Below, piece after piece: positions 9,248 through 18,778 of a stretch of 64,000 nt of DNA (position 1 is the stretch's first letter; the number at the start of each line of letters is the position of its first letter). The stretch is from positions 1-64,000 of the forward strand of contig JBFLYO010000009.1 in the NCBI GenBank assembly GCA_040756745.1, in the 5' to 3' direction. Both the position numbers and the translations under genes were made by a program. Source of the DNA: JBFLYO01 sp040756745. GTDB taxonomy: Bacteria > Bacteroidota > Ignavibacteria > UBA10030 > UBA6906. The notes under the pieces were generated by a model that had not been told where the DNA came from, did no database searches, and was given only the letters and a program-made list of their open reading frames with translations.

Positions 9248-10242
9248 CGGCACGCGGAAGTAACGCCGATGTGGAGGCCGCCCGCGGTCTGAAGGTGTCG
9301 TACGACGCCCTCAGGACCGAAATCGCCAAGGTGATCGTCGGCCAGGATACCGTCATCGCCGAACTGTTGACCGCTCTCCTCGCGCGCGGCCATTGTCTCC
9401 TCGTGGGCGTCCCCGGCCTCGCCAAAACGCTGCTGATCAAGACCCTGGCCGAGGTTCTCGAGCTCAGCTTCAACAGAATTCAGTTTACTCCCGATCTGAT
9501 GCCAAGCGACATCACCGGCACGGAAATCCTCGAGGAAAATGTCTCCACCGGCGCCAAGTCTTTTAAGTTCATCCGCGGACCGGTGTTCGCCAACATCGTA
9601 CTCGCGGACGAGATCAACCGTACACCCCCGAAGACCCAGGCTGCATTGCTTGAGGCCATGCAGGAACACCGCGTGACGGCGGCCGGACAGACCCACCGGC
9701 TGGAAGAACCCTTCTTCGTCCTCGCAACGCAAAACCCGATCGAGCAGGAAGGAACGTACCCCCTTCCGGAAGCACAGCTCGACAGGTTCATGTTCAACCT
9801 CTGGCTCGACTACCCATCGCACAACGAAGAAGTGCAGATCGTCAAGACGACGACTGGCGAATATGCACCTTCGCTTCGCCACGTACTGACCGGCCAGGAG
9901 ATCGTCCACCTCCAGGAACTCATCCGTCGCGTCCCCGTCGCCGATAACGTCGTGGAGTATGCCGTGCGGCTTGTAACGATGAGTAGACCCAAATCGGAAC
10001 GGGCACCGTCATTCATTCGCGACTGGCTGAGCTGGGGGGCAGGTCCGCGGGCCTCACAGTATTTGATCCTCGGCGCAAAGACCCGCGCCCTGCTGGACGG
10101 CCGCTACACCCCGGACATCGCGGACGTTCGCGCCGTCGCCGGGCCGACCCTGCGCCATCGCATCGTGCCGAATTTCAACGCCGAGGCGGACGGCGTCACC
10201 GCGATCGAGATCGTGGAACGACTCCTGCAGGAGCCGGTGTAG
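9244..10242 (+). CDS. moxR: MoxR-family AAA+ ATPase
   Basis: The product (332 residues from ATG 9244) carries Walker A GVPGLAKT (~56-63), Walker B LADEINRTPPKTQAALLEAMQE (start quoted only as LADEINR), sensor and arginine-finger region ATQNPIEQEGTYPLPEAQLDRF and a C-terminal lid. MoxR proteins act with VWA-domain partners as chaperone-like systems in envelope stress or metal-cofactor assembly. The four-base ATGA overlap with surA and the VWA membrane protein gene 47 bases downstream support both co-expression and a functional MoxR-VWA pair. A longer in-frame opening upstream lies inside surA and is not used. Confidence 0.9.
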   Translation: MTARGSNADVEAARGLKVSYDALRTEIAKVIVGQDTVIAELLTALLARGHCLLVGVPGLAKTLLIKTLAEVLELSFNRIQFTPDLMPSDITGTEILEENVSTGAKSFKFIRGPVFANIVLADEINRTPPKTQAALLEAMQEHRVTAAGQTHRLEEPFFVLATQNPIEQEGTYPLPEAQLDRFMFNLWLDYPSHNEEVQIVKTTTGEYAPSLRHVLTGQEIVHLQELIRRVPVADNVVEYAVRLVTMSRPKSERAPSFIRDWLSWGAGPRASQYLILGAKTRALLDGRYTPDIADVRAVAGPTLRHRIVPNFNAEADGVTAIEIVERLLQEPV

Positions 10243-10289
10243 GGAGCCGTTGCACACCCCCACGCGGGAACACACCTAGCGCTGCGCTC

Positions 10290-12449
10290 ATGCCATCCAT
10301 CGAGATCTCCTTCTCGGCTCCTGCATCCCTCGCCGTCCTGTTGATGCTGACAGCGGCGGTCCTGTCGTATTTCTTCTACCGCTCCACTGTTCCCGCTGTC
10401 CCCCGCCGACGTAGACTTGCGCTGAGCATCCTTCGCGGCACCGCCCTTGCGCTCCTGCTTGCCCTCATCTGCGAACCACTGTTGCGCCTCGTCCACGTCA
10501 CCAGCCAGCGACCGGTGATCGCCGTGCTGGCCGACAACAGCGCGAGCATGGGGATCGCTGACCGCACCGGAAACAGGAGGGCGGCGCTAGCCGCGTTGCT
10601 GCATTCGACCATCCCTGCATCCGCCCCGGATGGCGCAGAGGTGGAATACCACGCGTTCGGCACTACGCTGGGGCCATCTGTTTCCGCGCTCCCCGAAAGT
10701 CTTGACTGTACTGACGAGCTGACCGATCTCGCCGGGGCGATCAAATCGCTTGCGCGAACCCGGGAGTCGTCCGACCTCAAGGCCGTCGTGCTGCTTACCG
10801 ACGGTGTCTACACGATTGGGGAAAACCCCATCCATGAGGCAGAACGGCCCGGAATCCCCATGTTTACGATCGGCATCGGTGACACGGCCGAGCAGAAGGA
10901 TGTCGTCCTCTCCCGCGTTATGGCCAACGACATCGTCTACGCCGGATCGTTGGTTCCCGTAGATCTCACCATAAAGAGCAGCGGCTTTGCGGGTGAACGG
11001 GTCGAGGTGCAGTTGCGCGAGGGATCTCACATTCTGGCCCGCACACCTCTCACGCTCCCTGCTGCCACGACCGAAAGCGCTGCCCAGCTCACTTTCGTCC
11101 CGGAAACGGAGGGGGTACACCGGTATACAGCTGCGGTCACCACCCTTAGCGGCGAGCTTAGTGCGTCCAATAACGAACGGCGGTTCACCGTCCGTGTGCT
11201 GAAAAGCAAACTCCGCCTTCTTGTGGTCGCCGGTGGTCCCTCACCGGATCTCGTCGTGGTGCGTCAGACGCTTGCAGAGGATCCGAACTTCACCGTCGTC
11301 GCCCGAATTCAGAAGGCCGCAGGTGGATTTTACGAACGGCCGCTTGCGCAGCGGGAGATCGACTCTGCCGATTGCATCGTCACTCTAGGGATGCCGACCA
11401 CCCGTTCTGATGCTGCGACCCTGGACATGATCGGCCGCGCCATCGTTGAACAGCAGAAGCCCTTGCTCTTCCTGGCCGGGAATGACCTCGACTACGCACG
11501 GCTCGCCACAATGGCCCCCTCATTGCCGGTCGCTGTGACGACCCCGGCGACCGGTGAACTGGAAGTCGAGTTTGTTCCGGATGCGCGACAGGCCGCCAAT
11601 CCTCTTCTCACAACCGACCGGGGTCCGGGACCGTGGGACCGCATGCCCCCGCTCTTTGCAGCGCAGGCGGTCTATCGGCTTCGTGAGGGATCGATCCTGC
11701 TCGGCTCTCCACGCCTCCGTAACGTGGTCCTCCGCCAGCCGCTGATAGCAACACGGAATGCCGGTGGCACAAAGTCATATGCCATTCTCGCCTATGGCCT
11801 CTGGCGATGGCGGCTGATGGCCCAGGGGAGCGTTGAGACGGCTTGGTTGTTCCCTTCCTTCCTCCGGGGAGCGGTGGTTTGGCTGAGCGCGAGAGACGAA
11901 GGGAAGGCGGTGCGCGTTGCGCCGACAAAGGATGCATTTGCCCGCGGGGAGCGAATCGAGTTCTCAGGTCAAGTGTATGATGCCAGCGCCCGCCCCGTGG
12001 ACCGGGCACAGCTCCGTGTCACCCTCACCAGCCAGGACCAGAGCCTCGAGACCGAACTGCGGCCGATCGGTAACGGAAGATATGAAGGAGAGGTTGAAGG
12101 ACTGCCGCAGGGGGAGTACGCGTACCACGCACGCGCGTCAAGTGACGGCACGGAGTTGGGAAGAGATGGGGGGACCTTTACGGTTGGGGGATTGAACCTC
12201 GAATTCCTGGACACCCGCATGAATGCGGGCTTGCTACAGCAACTCGCGTATCGGACCGGGGGGAGGTACTTCACGCACACCACCGCAGCAGGCCTTCGCG
12301 GGGCGCTCGATTCGCTCCGCACGATGGTCCCCCGCAACGAGAGGCGCGCCGAGGCCATCGAGCTACCTCAGTGGCACTACATCCTCGGTATCATCGTCTT
12401 TCTCTTCGCTACGGAGTGGGTCATCCGCAAACGGAGCGGCATGCTCTGA
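10290..12449 (+). CDS. membrane protein with von Willebrand factor A domain (BatA-like partner of MoxR)
   Basis: This 719-residue protein opens with two hydrophobic segments (SLAVLLMLTAAVLSYFFY at ~13-30 and RGTALALLLALICEPLL at ~50-66), then a VWA domain whose MIDAS motif DNSAS is at ~80-86 (VLADNSASMG) with a downstream VVLLTDG strand. The middle contains Ig-like/CARDB-like stretches (LVPVDLTIKSSGFAGERVEVQL) and a glutamine-amidotransferase-like fold cannot be excluded. A C-terminal membrane helix YILGIIVFLFATEWVI precedes a short basic tail. Placement just after moxR suggests it is the VWA partner. It is convergent with gyrA, only 16 bases away, with no visible terminator between. Confidence 0.72.
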   Translation: MPSIEISFSAPASLAVLLMLTAAVLSYFFYRSTVPAVPRRRRLALSILRGTALALLLALICEPLLRLVHVTSQRPVIAVLADNSASMGIADRTGNRRAALAALLHSTIPASAPDGAEVEYHAFGTTLGPSVSALPESLDCTDELTDLAGAIKSLARTRESSDLKAVVLLTDGVYTIGENPIHEAERPGIPMFTIGIGDTAEQKDVVLSRVMANDIVYAGSLVPVDLTIKSSGFAGERVEVQLREGSHILARTPLTLPAATTESAAQLTFVPETEGVHRYTAAVTTLSGELSASNNERRFTVRVLKSKLRLLVVAGGPSPDLVVVRQTLAEDPNFTVVARIQKAAGGFYERPLAQREIDSADCIVTLGMPTTRSDAATLDMIGRAIVEQQKPLLFLAGNDLDYARLATMAPSLPVAVTTPATGELEVEFVPDARQAANPLLTTDRGPGPWDRMPPLFAAQAVYRLREGSILLGSPRLRNVVLRQPLIATRNAGGTKSYAILAYGLWRWRLMAQGSVETAWLFPSFLRGAVVWLSARDEGKAVRVAPTKDAFARGERIEFSGQVYDASARPVDRAQLRVTLTSQDQSLETELRPIGNGRYEGEVEGLPQGEYAYHARASSDGTELGRDGGTFTVGGLNLEFLDTRMNAGLLQQLAYRTGGRYFTHTTAAGLRGALDSLRTMVPRNERRAEAIELPQWHYILGIIVFLFATEWVIRKRSGML

Positions 12450-12465
12450 GAGACGCGGCAGTGTT

Positions 12466-15165
12466 CTATTTCTTCCGCTTCTTCCCCGCGGGGCGTTTTG
12501 CCGGAACGGGCGTCTTCTTGCGTTTCTTGAATCTCACTTCGCTCGCCTTCCCGCCCTTCTGATCCGGTGGACTCTTTGCCTCCGGAGTTCTGCTGCGCGG
12601 GGAGGCTTTTTCTTCAGGCAAAGGACCTTTCGTCCTCTCCTGCTGTTCCTCCTTTTCCTCCTCCTGTTGTTCCCCCTTCTCCCCTTTCTCCAGCTTTTCC
12701 CCTCTCCCATTGCCATTCCCGCCGACCGGGTCCTGATCTTCCGCCATCACCGCAGCCACGTCGGTCACCGTGTCTCCCGGGGCAAGCTTGATCAGCCGGA
12801 CCCCCTGCGTATTCCGGCCGGCGACGCGGATCTCGCCGGCATGCTGCCGGATCACGATGCCGCCGCTGGTAACCACCACGATGTCGTCCGACTCCAGAAC
12901 CTCGCGGATCGCGACCATCTTCCCGGTCTTCTCGGACGTTTTCACCGTGATGATTCCCTTTCCTCCACGGTGACTCACGCGGTATTCGTCCGTCTCGCTC
13001 CGCTTCCCGAATCCCCCTTCGGTAGCAACGAGGATTGTGGTGCCGGTCCGCCGCAGGGCCACCGCTCCGATCACCCTGTCCTTCTTGTCCAGCCTGATCG
13101 CCCGGACGCCGGCGGCCCCACGCCCCATGACACGGACCTCCTGCTCATGGAAGCGTATGGCGATCCCTTCCCGCGTTCCGATCACGACGTCCTGCGACCC
13201 GTCGGTCAGCCGCACATCGATGAGCCGGTCTCCCTTGCCGAGCCCGATCGCTGCAATACCGGTCCGCCGCGGATTGCTGAACTCCTGCAACGCGCTCTTC
13301 TTGATCATCCCCACTTCGGTCACCATCATCACAAACAGGGGGTCCTCAAAGTTCTTCACCGAGATGTACGCGGCAACGGTTTCCGCCTGCTCTTTGGCAA
13401 TCAGGTTGACGATCGATTTCCCGCGGGCGGCGCGTCCTCCTTCCGGGATCTCGTGCACTTTCAGCCAGTAGCACCGTCCCTTGTCGGTGAAGAGCATCAT
13501 GTAGTCGTGCGTGCTCGCCACGAACATATGCTCGATGAAATCGTCCTCCTTCGTCGTCGCCCCCGTGCTCCCGCGCCCGCCCCGCGACTGCCGCCGGTAC
13601 CCGCTCACCGGGAACCTCTTAATGAAGCCACCGTGGCTCACCGTGATCACGACCTGCTCTTCGGCGATCATGTCCTCGATGCTGAACTCCTCCGCCTTGT
13701 ACACGATCTCCGTGCGCCGCTCGTCGCCGTAGTTCTTCTTGATCTCCAGCAGCTCTTCCTTGATGATCTCCAGCTGGAGCTGTTTGCTCTTGAGGATGGC
13801 CTTCAGCCGCTCAATTTGCTTGATCGTGTCGCGATACTCGTCCTCTACTTTCTTGCGCTCCAGGCCGGTGAGCCGCTGCAGACGCATTTCCAGGATGGCC
13901 TTCGCCTGGATCTCTGACAGCTTGAATTTCTTCATCAACCCGGCGCGTGCAGTGTCCACGTCCTTCGACGACTTAATCAGCTTGACGATTGCATCGATGT
14001 TGTCCAGCGCAATAATATACCCTTCGAGGATGTGCGCGCGCTTCTCGGCCTCCTCGAGCTCGAACTTCGAGCGACGGACCACGACTTCGTTCCTGTGGTC
14101 GACGAAGTGCCGCATCATCTGCTTCAGCGTGAGCACCTGAGGGCGCCCGTCCACCAGTGCAAGCATGATCACGCCGAAGGTCGTCTGCATCTGCGTGTGC
14201 TTGTACAGGTTGTTGAGGATGACCTCGGCGTTCGCTTCCCGTTTCAGCTCCACCACGATCCTCAGGCCGTCGCGGTCCGACTCGTCACGGATGTCCGCGA
14301 TGTCCTCCAGCTTCTTCTCGTTGATCAGATCGGCAATCTTTTCGATCAGGTTCGCCTTGTTGACCTGGTACGGGATCTCAGTAATGACGATGCTTTGCCG
14401 TTCGTTCTTTGCAGTCTCGATGCTCGCCTTGGCGCGAACCACGATCCTTCCCCGGCCCGTTATGTAGGCGCTCTTCACGCCGTCGTACCCGTAAATGATG
14501 CCGCCCGTGGGAAAGTCGGGCGCCTTGACAAACTTCATCAGCTTCTCGTCGGTCAGCGACTCGTCCTTGATCAGCGCAATACAGCCATCGATGACTTCGC
14601 CAAGATTGTGCGGCGGGATGTTCGTCGCCATGCCGACAGCGATCCCGCTGGTGCCGTTCACCAGCAGGTTGGGAACTACGGCGGGGAGAACCGAGGGTTC
14701 TTTGAGGGTATCGTCGAAGTTGGGGATGAAGTCAACCGTGTTCTTCTGGAGGTCTTTGAGCATCTCCTCCGCGACGCGAGAGAGCCGCGCTTCGGTATAC
14801 CGCATCGCGGCAGGGGAGTCGCCGTCCACCGAGCCGAAATTCCCCTGGCCGTCAACGAGGGGATAGCGCATCGAGAAGTCCTGCGCCATGCGCACCATCG
14901 TGTCGTACACGGCCGAGTCGCCGTGCGGGTGATACTTCCCGAGCACCTCGCCGACGATGCGCGCCGATTTCTTGTATGGCCGGTTCGAGGCGAGCCCCAA
15001 ATCCTGCATACCGAACAGGACTCGACGGTGAACCGGTTTCAGGCCGTCGCGGACGTCCGGCAGCGCGCGGGCAACGATGACCGACATCGAGTAATCGATG
15101 TACGATCCCCGCATTTCGTCTTCAATGTCGACCGGAATGATCTTTTCGTTGACGGTGTTGGCCAT
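12466..15165 (-). CDS. gyrA: DNA gyrase subunit A
   Basis: The product is 899 residues. The N-terminal breakage-reunion domain has the catalytic tyrosine near residue 123 in AAMRYTEARLSR, and the C-terminal DNA-wrapping beta-pinwheel begins near the GyrA box at ~525-535, here QSRGGRG rather than the usual QRRGGKG, which still identifies gyrase instead of topoisomerase IV. Pinwheel blades such as GGFGKRSETDEYRVSHRGGKG are clear (quoted in part: GGKGIITVKT). After ~residue 810 comes an unusual tail of about 90 residues, first Glu/Gln-rich, then Lys/Arg-rich, ending GKKRKK. It is downstream of gyrB by 38 bases, reading away from the origin. Confidence 0.97.
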   Translation of the reverse strand: MANTVNEKIIPVDIEDEMRGSYIDYSMSVIVARALPDVRDGLKPVHRRVLFGMQDLGLASNRPYKKSARIVGEVLGKYHPHGDSAVYDTMVRMAQDFSMRYPLVDGQGNFGSVDGDSPAAMRYTEARLSRVAEEMLKDLQKNTVDFIPNFDDTLKEPSVLPAVVPNLLVNGTSGIAVGMATNIPPHNLGEVIDGCIALIKDESLTDEKLMKFVKAPDFPTGGIIYGYDGVKSAYITGRGRIVVRAKASIETAKNERQSIVITEIPYQVNKANLIEKIADLINEKKLEDIADIRDESDRDGLRIVVELKREANAEVILNNLYKHTQMQTTFGVIMLALVDGRPQVLTLKQMMRHFVDHRNEVVVRRSKFELEEAEKRAHILEGYIIALDNIDAIVKLIKSSKDVDTARAGLMKKFKLSEIQAKAILEMRLQRLTGLERKKVEDEYRDTIKQIERLKAILKSKQLQLEIIKEELLEIKKNYGDERRTEIVYKAEEFSIEDMIAEEQVVITVSHGGFIKRFPVSGYRRQSRGGRGSTGATTKEDDFIEHMFVASTHDYMMLFTDKGRCYWLKVHEIPEGGRAARGKSIVNLIAKEQAETVAAYISVKNFEDPLFVMMVTEVGMIKKSALQEFSNPRRTGIAAIGLGKGDRLIDVRLTDGSQDVVIGTREGIAIRFHEQEVRVMGRGAAGVRAIRLDKKDRVIGAVALRRTGTTILVATEGGFGKRSETDEYRVSHRGGKGIITVKTSEKTGKMVAIREVLESDDIVVVTSGGIVIRQHAGEIRVAGRNTQGVRLIKLAPGDTVTDVAAVMAEDQDPVGGNGNGRGEKLEKGEKGEQQEEEKEEQQERTKGPLPEEKASPRSRTPEAKSPPDQKGGKASEVRFKKRKKTPVPAKRPAGKKRKK

Positions 15166-15203
15166 GCCTCCTCAGCCGCTATGATGGCGTATCGTGCACA
15201 GGA

Positions 15204-17243
15204 TCAGACGTCCAGATTCCGGACGTACTTTGCGTTCTTCTCGATGAATTCCCTCCGCGGTTCGACCTCGTCGCCCATCAGGATGGAGAAGGTACGGTCG
15301 GCGTCCGCGGCATTTTCGATGCTCACGCGGAGTATGGTGCGCGTATCGGGATTCATGGTGGTAGCCCAGAGCTGCTCCGGATTCATCTCGCCAAGCCCTT
15401 TGAATCGGGAAATCACGATGCCGTTCCCTATCACCACGGCTCCTTCCTCCGGTGCCGTTTCAGCCGCAGGTTCCGCGTCCCCCTTCTTCTTGTCCGCCGC
15501 GAGCCGCTTGACGAGGTCATCGCGCTCGTCCTCGTCGTAGGCATACAGTTCATGCTTCCCTTTCTTCACCTTGAACAACGGCGGCTGGGCGATATAGACG
15601 TGCCCCAGCTCGATCAGCTCTTTCATGTGCCGGTAGAGGAGTGTCAGCAGCAGTGTCCGGATGTGGGAGCCGTCGACGTCTGCATCGCACATGAGGATGA
15701 TCTTACCATACCGCAGCTTCGCAACGTCGAATTCCTCCCCCACGCCCGTCCCGATGGCGGTAAAGATGTTCCTGATCTCATCGTTCTCCAGGATCTTGTG
15801 CAGGCGCGCCTTCTCCACGTTCAGAATCTTCCCCTTGAGCGGGAGGATCGCCTGAAAGCGTCTGTCCCGCCCCTGCTTCGCGCTTCCGCCCGCGGAGTCC
15901 CCCTCCACCAGGTAGAGCTCACAGTGCTCGGGGTCGTTGATCGAACAGTCCGCAAGTTTTCCGGGCAGGCCGCCGCCCGAGAGCGCGTTCTTCCGCCGTG
16001 TGAGGTCGCGCGCTTTACGTGCCGCCTCACGGGCCTCTGCGGCGCGCATCGATTTCTCCAGTATCCTCTTCGCATCGCCCGGGTTCTCATCCAGCCAGGT
16101 CTGCAGGGCGGGGCCGATGACCGCCTCTACGATGCTCTTGACTTCGCTGTTCCCCAGCTTGGTCTTGGTCTGCCCCTCAAACTGCGGTTCAGGCACCTTC
16201 ACGCTCAAGACCCCCGTGAATCCCTCGCGGAAGTCGTCACCCGTCAGCGTGATTCCACCTTCCTTCAGGATGTTGTTCTTGTATGCGTAGGCATTCAGCG
16301 ACCGGGTGAGCGCGGTCCGGAACCCGACCAGGTGCGTTCCCCCTTCATGGGTGTTGATGTTGTTGACGTACGTGAAGATGTTCTCGCTGTACTGGTCGTT
16401 GTACTGGAAGGCGGCTTCCACTTCCACCGCCCTCCCATTTTCGTCCTTCTCGGTCCCCTGCGCGTAGAAGGGCTTCCGCATGATGGAGGGACGCGTGGCA
16501 TCGATGTAGCGGACGAACTCGACGAGCCCCCCCTTGAAATGGAACGTCTCCTCCTGCTCGCTCTTGCTTCGCATGTCCACGATGCGGAGCTTCACCTGCG
16601 AATTGAGGAAGGCCAGCTCGCGCAGCCGTTCCGCCAGCGTGTCGAACTTGAATGCCCGGTTTTTGAATATCTGGCCGTCGGGCATGAACGTCGTGCGGGT
16701 GCCCGTTGTTCCCTTTTCCGCCTTGCCGCTGATCCTTACCTGGGCAAGGGGCTCTCCCCGTTTGTACTTCTGCGAGAAGATTTTGCCGTCGCGGTAGACT
16801 TCCACCTCAAGCCATTCGCTGAGCGCATTGACCACCGAAACGCCGACGCCGTGGAGTCCGCCCGATACCTTGTAGGTGTTCTTATCGAATTTTCCTCCTG
16901 CGTGCAGAACGGTCATGACCACTTCCAGAGCCGAGCGTTTCTCCCCCTTGTGGATGTCGGTTGGAATACCCCGCCCGTCGTCCGTCACCGTCACTGACCC
17001 GTCCTTGTTGATGCTCACATCGATATTGTGCGCAAAGCCCGCCAGCGCCTCATCAATGGAATTGTCCACCACCTCATACACCAAATGGTGGAGTCCGCGC
17101 ACGCTGACGTCGCCGATGTACATAGCGGGGCGCCGGCGGACCGCTTCCAGTCCTTTTAAGACGGTGATGTCTTCCGCGGTGTATGCCCGCTCGTCAGCCG
17201 GGGACGGAGCTGTTTTTGCGATCTCGACTGGTGCTTTGCCCAT
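15204..17243 (-). CDS. gyrB: DNA gyrase subunit B
   Basis: The protein (679 residues) contains the GHKL ATPase (EVVDNSIDEALAG, DDGRGIPTDIH, GGLHGVGVSVVNALS), the transducer domain and the TOPRIM domain with LVEGDSAGGSA near residue 445 and metal-binding DADVDGSHIRTLL. With GyrA it introduces negative supercoils ahead of the replication fork. A short acidic/Ala insertion (DKKKGDAEPAAETAPEE) lies in the C-terminal part before SRFKGLGEMNPEQLW. It sits between dciA and gyrA in a minus-strand cluster running from dnaA, a classic near-origin arrangement. Confidence 0.97.
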   Translation of the reverse strand: MGKAPVEIAKTAPSPADERAYTAEDITVLKGLEAVRRRPAMYIGDVSVRGLHHLVYEVVDNSIDEALAGFAHNIDVSINKDGSVTVTDDGRGIPTDIHKGEKRSALEVVMTVLHAGGKFDKNTYKVSGGLHGVGVSVVNALSEWLEVEVYRDGKIFSQKYKRGEPLAQVRISGKAEKGTTGTRTTFMPDGQIFKNRAFKFDTLAERLRELAFLNSQVKLRIVDMRSKSEQEETFHFKGGLVEFVRYIDATRPSIMRKPFYAQGTEKDENGRAVEVEAAFQYNDQYSENIFTYVNNINTHEGGTHLVGFRTALTRSLNAYAYKNNILKEGGITLTGDDFREGFTGVLSVKVPEPQFEGQTKTKLGNSEVKSIVEAVIGPALQTWLDENPGDAKRILEKSMRAAEAREAARKARDLTRRKNALSGGGLPGKLADCSINDPEHCELYLVEGDSAGGSAKQGRDRRFQAILPLKGKILNVEKARLHKILENDEIRNIFTAIGTGVGEEFDVAKLRYGKIILMCDADVDGSHIRTLLLTLLYRHMKELIELGHVYIAQPPLFKVKKGKHELYAYDEDERDDLVKRLAADKKKGDAEPAAETAPEEGAVVIGNGIVISRFKGLGEMNPEQLWATTMNPDTRTILRVSIENAADADRTFSILMGDEVEPRREFIEKNAKYVRNLDV

Positions 17244-17265
17244 AGCCTTGCGTTGTGTGATGACT

Positions 17266-17592
17266 CTACCTGAACCGGATCTCCCTGACCACTGCAGCTC
17301 CGGCCCGGCGGTTCACTTTCTCAATGATCTCCCGCCGTTTCATGCTCAGTTCAGTGCGCCATGCCGCGCTGGCCACGCTGACATAGAGGACTCCCCGCTC
17401 CATTCGTTCCGCAACCGTCACACGCGCGATCTGTTCGCCCACCACGTCAGCCCAGGAGGTGATCACGCCGTACTGTACTAGCGCCCCCTTCAGACCCAGG
17501 TCGTTGACGAAGCCCTCAAGGGCTGTACCGATCGGGACCGGACCTCTACGGGCAGAACCTCTACGCCGCCCGCGTGCACGTTCCGCGCTCAA
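17266..17592 (-). CDS. dciA: DciA-like DUF721 protein (helicase-loading factor family)
   Basis: The conserved part GTALEGFVNDLGLKGALVQY, VITSWADVVGEQIARVT and LYVSVASAAWRTELSMKRREII matches the DUF721/DciA family, which in many bacteria lacking DnaC recruits or loads the replicative helicase. The start is chosen at TTG 17592, because AGGAG lies eight bases upstream; this gives 108 residues and a 32-base overlap with recF. A longer frame opens to 17649, but that start lies deeper inside recF. Location between recF and gyrB is typical of the family. Confidence 0.78.
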   Translation of the reverse strand: MSAERARGRRRGSARRGPVPIGTALEGFVNDLGLKGALVQYGVITSWADVVGEQIARVTVAERMERGVLYVSVASAAWRTELSMKRREIIEKVNRRAGAAVVREIRFR

Positions 17593-18700
17593 CGGTAAAT
17601 CTCCTGTGTGTATCTCCCCATTGCAGCGTCGTGCGGAAGATTGCATCATCCGTCGCGGTGATCATGCATTGACCGACATCCGCAGCCATCGCCAGGATCC
17701 GCTGTGCCCGCCGGGCGTCCAGCTCGCTGAACACATCATCGAGCAGGAACAGCGGTATCTCTCCGCGTCTCTCACGGACGTAGAAGAATTCCGCGACCTT
17801 CAATGCGACAAGAAAGGTCTTGTGCTGCCCCTGAGAAGCGAACCGCTGCACGCTCATCCCGTTCAGCGTGAGGGCGAGTTCATCTCGATGGGGGCCAGAG
17901 AGCGTGATCCCGCGTTTGATCTCTTCGTTGCGCCCCTGCTCAAGGGCCGTCATCATGCAGGCGCTCATCGCCTCAGCGCCATCTGCCCGGTCGGCAGGAA
18001 AACCGCACCGGTACACCATCTCGGGCTCCTCCCCCCCGGCGGCCACATCGCGGTACGCGTTGTGCATGTACGACCGGAACTCTTCTGCAAACAGTCTCCG
18101 GCGGTGGGCGATCCTCCCGCCGTACTGCGCAAGACCCAGCGTCCACGGCTCCAGCAACTCCGCGTCCGGCATCCTCCCCCGGATCCGGGCATCGGCCAGG
18201 AGCCTGTTGCGCTGCCGCAACGTCCGTCGATATTCCAGGACATCCTCCAGGTACGCCCGGCTCACCTGCGACAGTGTCAGGTCAACAAACTTTCTCCGCT
18301 CCGCAGGGGGACCGAACGTGATGCCATTGTTCTCCGGCGAGAGAACCACGACCGGAAACATCCCGATCAGTGACGACAGCCGCTCCGTTGGCGTTCCGTT
18401 CACCCGCACGGACTTTGCGGGCGAAGGGATATGCTGGTATCTCACCGCCACTTGGGACGCAACCCGAAGGTCTGATACCATCGTCCCTTCAATTTCAAAC
18501 GTCTCCTTCCCAATCTGCAGCGCGTCGGCATCCCCGCTTGCATAGAAGCTCTTCGTAAGGCTCAGGTACGAGACCGCTTCCAGGACGTTGGTCTTCCCCT
18601 CTCCATTGGCACCGAACAGCGCATTGACGCCGCCCCCGAACTCAAGTGCGGTCGCTCCATGGTTGCGGAAGTTGCTGAACCTGATCGCGGAAAGCATCAT
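17561..18700 (-). CDS. recF: DNA replication and repair protein RecF
   Basis: The product (~379 residues from ATG 18700; GTG 18715 and ATG 18697 are alternatives) has the ABC-type Walker A GANGEGKT (~30-37), the RecF segment IRFSNFRNH, SPENNGITFGPPAERRKFVD and Walker B LFLLDDVFSELD with the signature before it (ASQGQHKT). RecF with RecO and RecR helps load RecA at gapped DNA. The gene follows dnaN in the usual dnaA-dnaN-recF order and its 3' end overlaps dciA. Confidence 0.93.
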   Translation of the reverse strand: MMLSAIRFSNFRNHGATALEFGGGVNALFGANGEGKTNVLEAVSYLSLTKSFYASGDADALQIGKETFEIEGTMVSDLRVASQVAVRYQHIPSPAKSVRVNGTPTERLSSLIGMFPVVVLSPENNGITFGPPAERRKFVDLTLSQVSRAYLEDVLEYRRTLRQRNRLLADARIRGRMPDAELLEPWTLGLAQYGGRIAHRRRLFAEEFRSYMHNAYRDVAAGGEEPEMVYRCGFPADRADGAEAMSACMMTALEQGRNEEIKRGITLSGPHRDELALTLNGMSVQRFASQGQHKTFLVALKVAEFFYVRERRGEIPLFLLDDVFSELDARRAQRILAMAADVGQCMITATDDAIFRTTLQWGDTHRRFTVERGTCTRAA

Positions 18701-18778
18701 GTCGTGGGCCGGCACCCGGGAAGACGACGATCCCGCCTGAAGGCGGGACCGTGAATCCGTTCTCTGCTGTCGTGCCTG

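Noticed and set aside
12223..13917. 564-residue + strand frame over the VWA gene end and gyrA
   Set aside because: It spans two convergent real genes in an alternative frame; its leucine- and proline-rich part is the complement of the charged GyrA tail.
14032..15540. 502-residue + strand frame opposite gyrA/gyrB
   Set aside because: It is the antisense shadow of two clear gyrase genes in a GC-rich genome, with no domain of its own.
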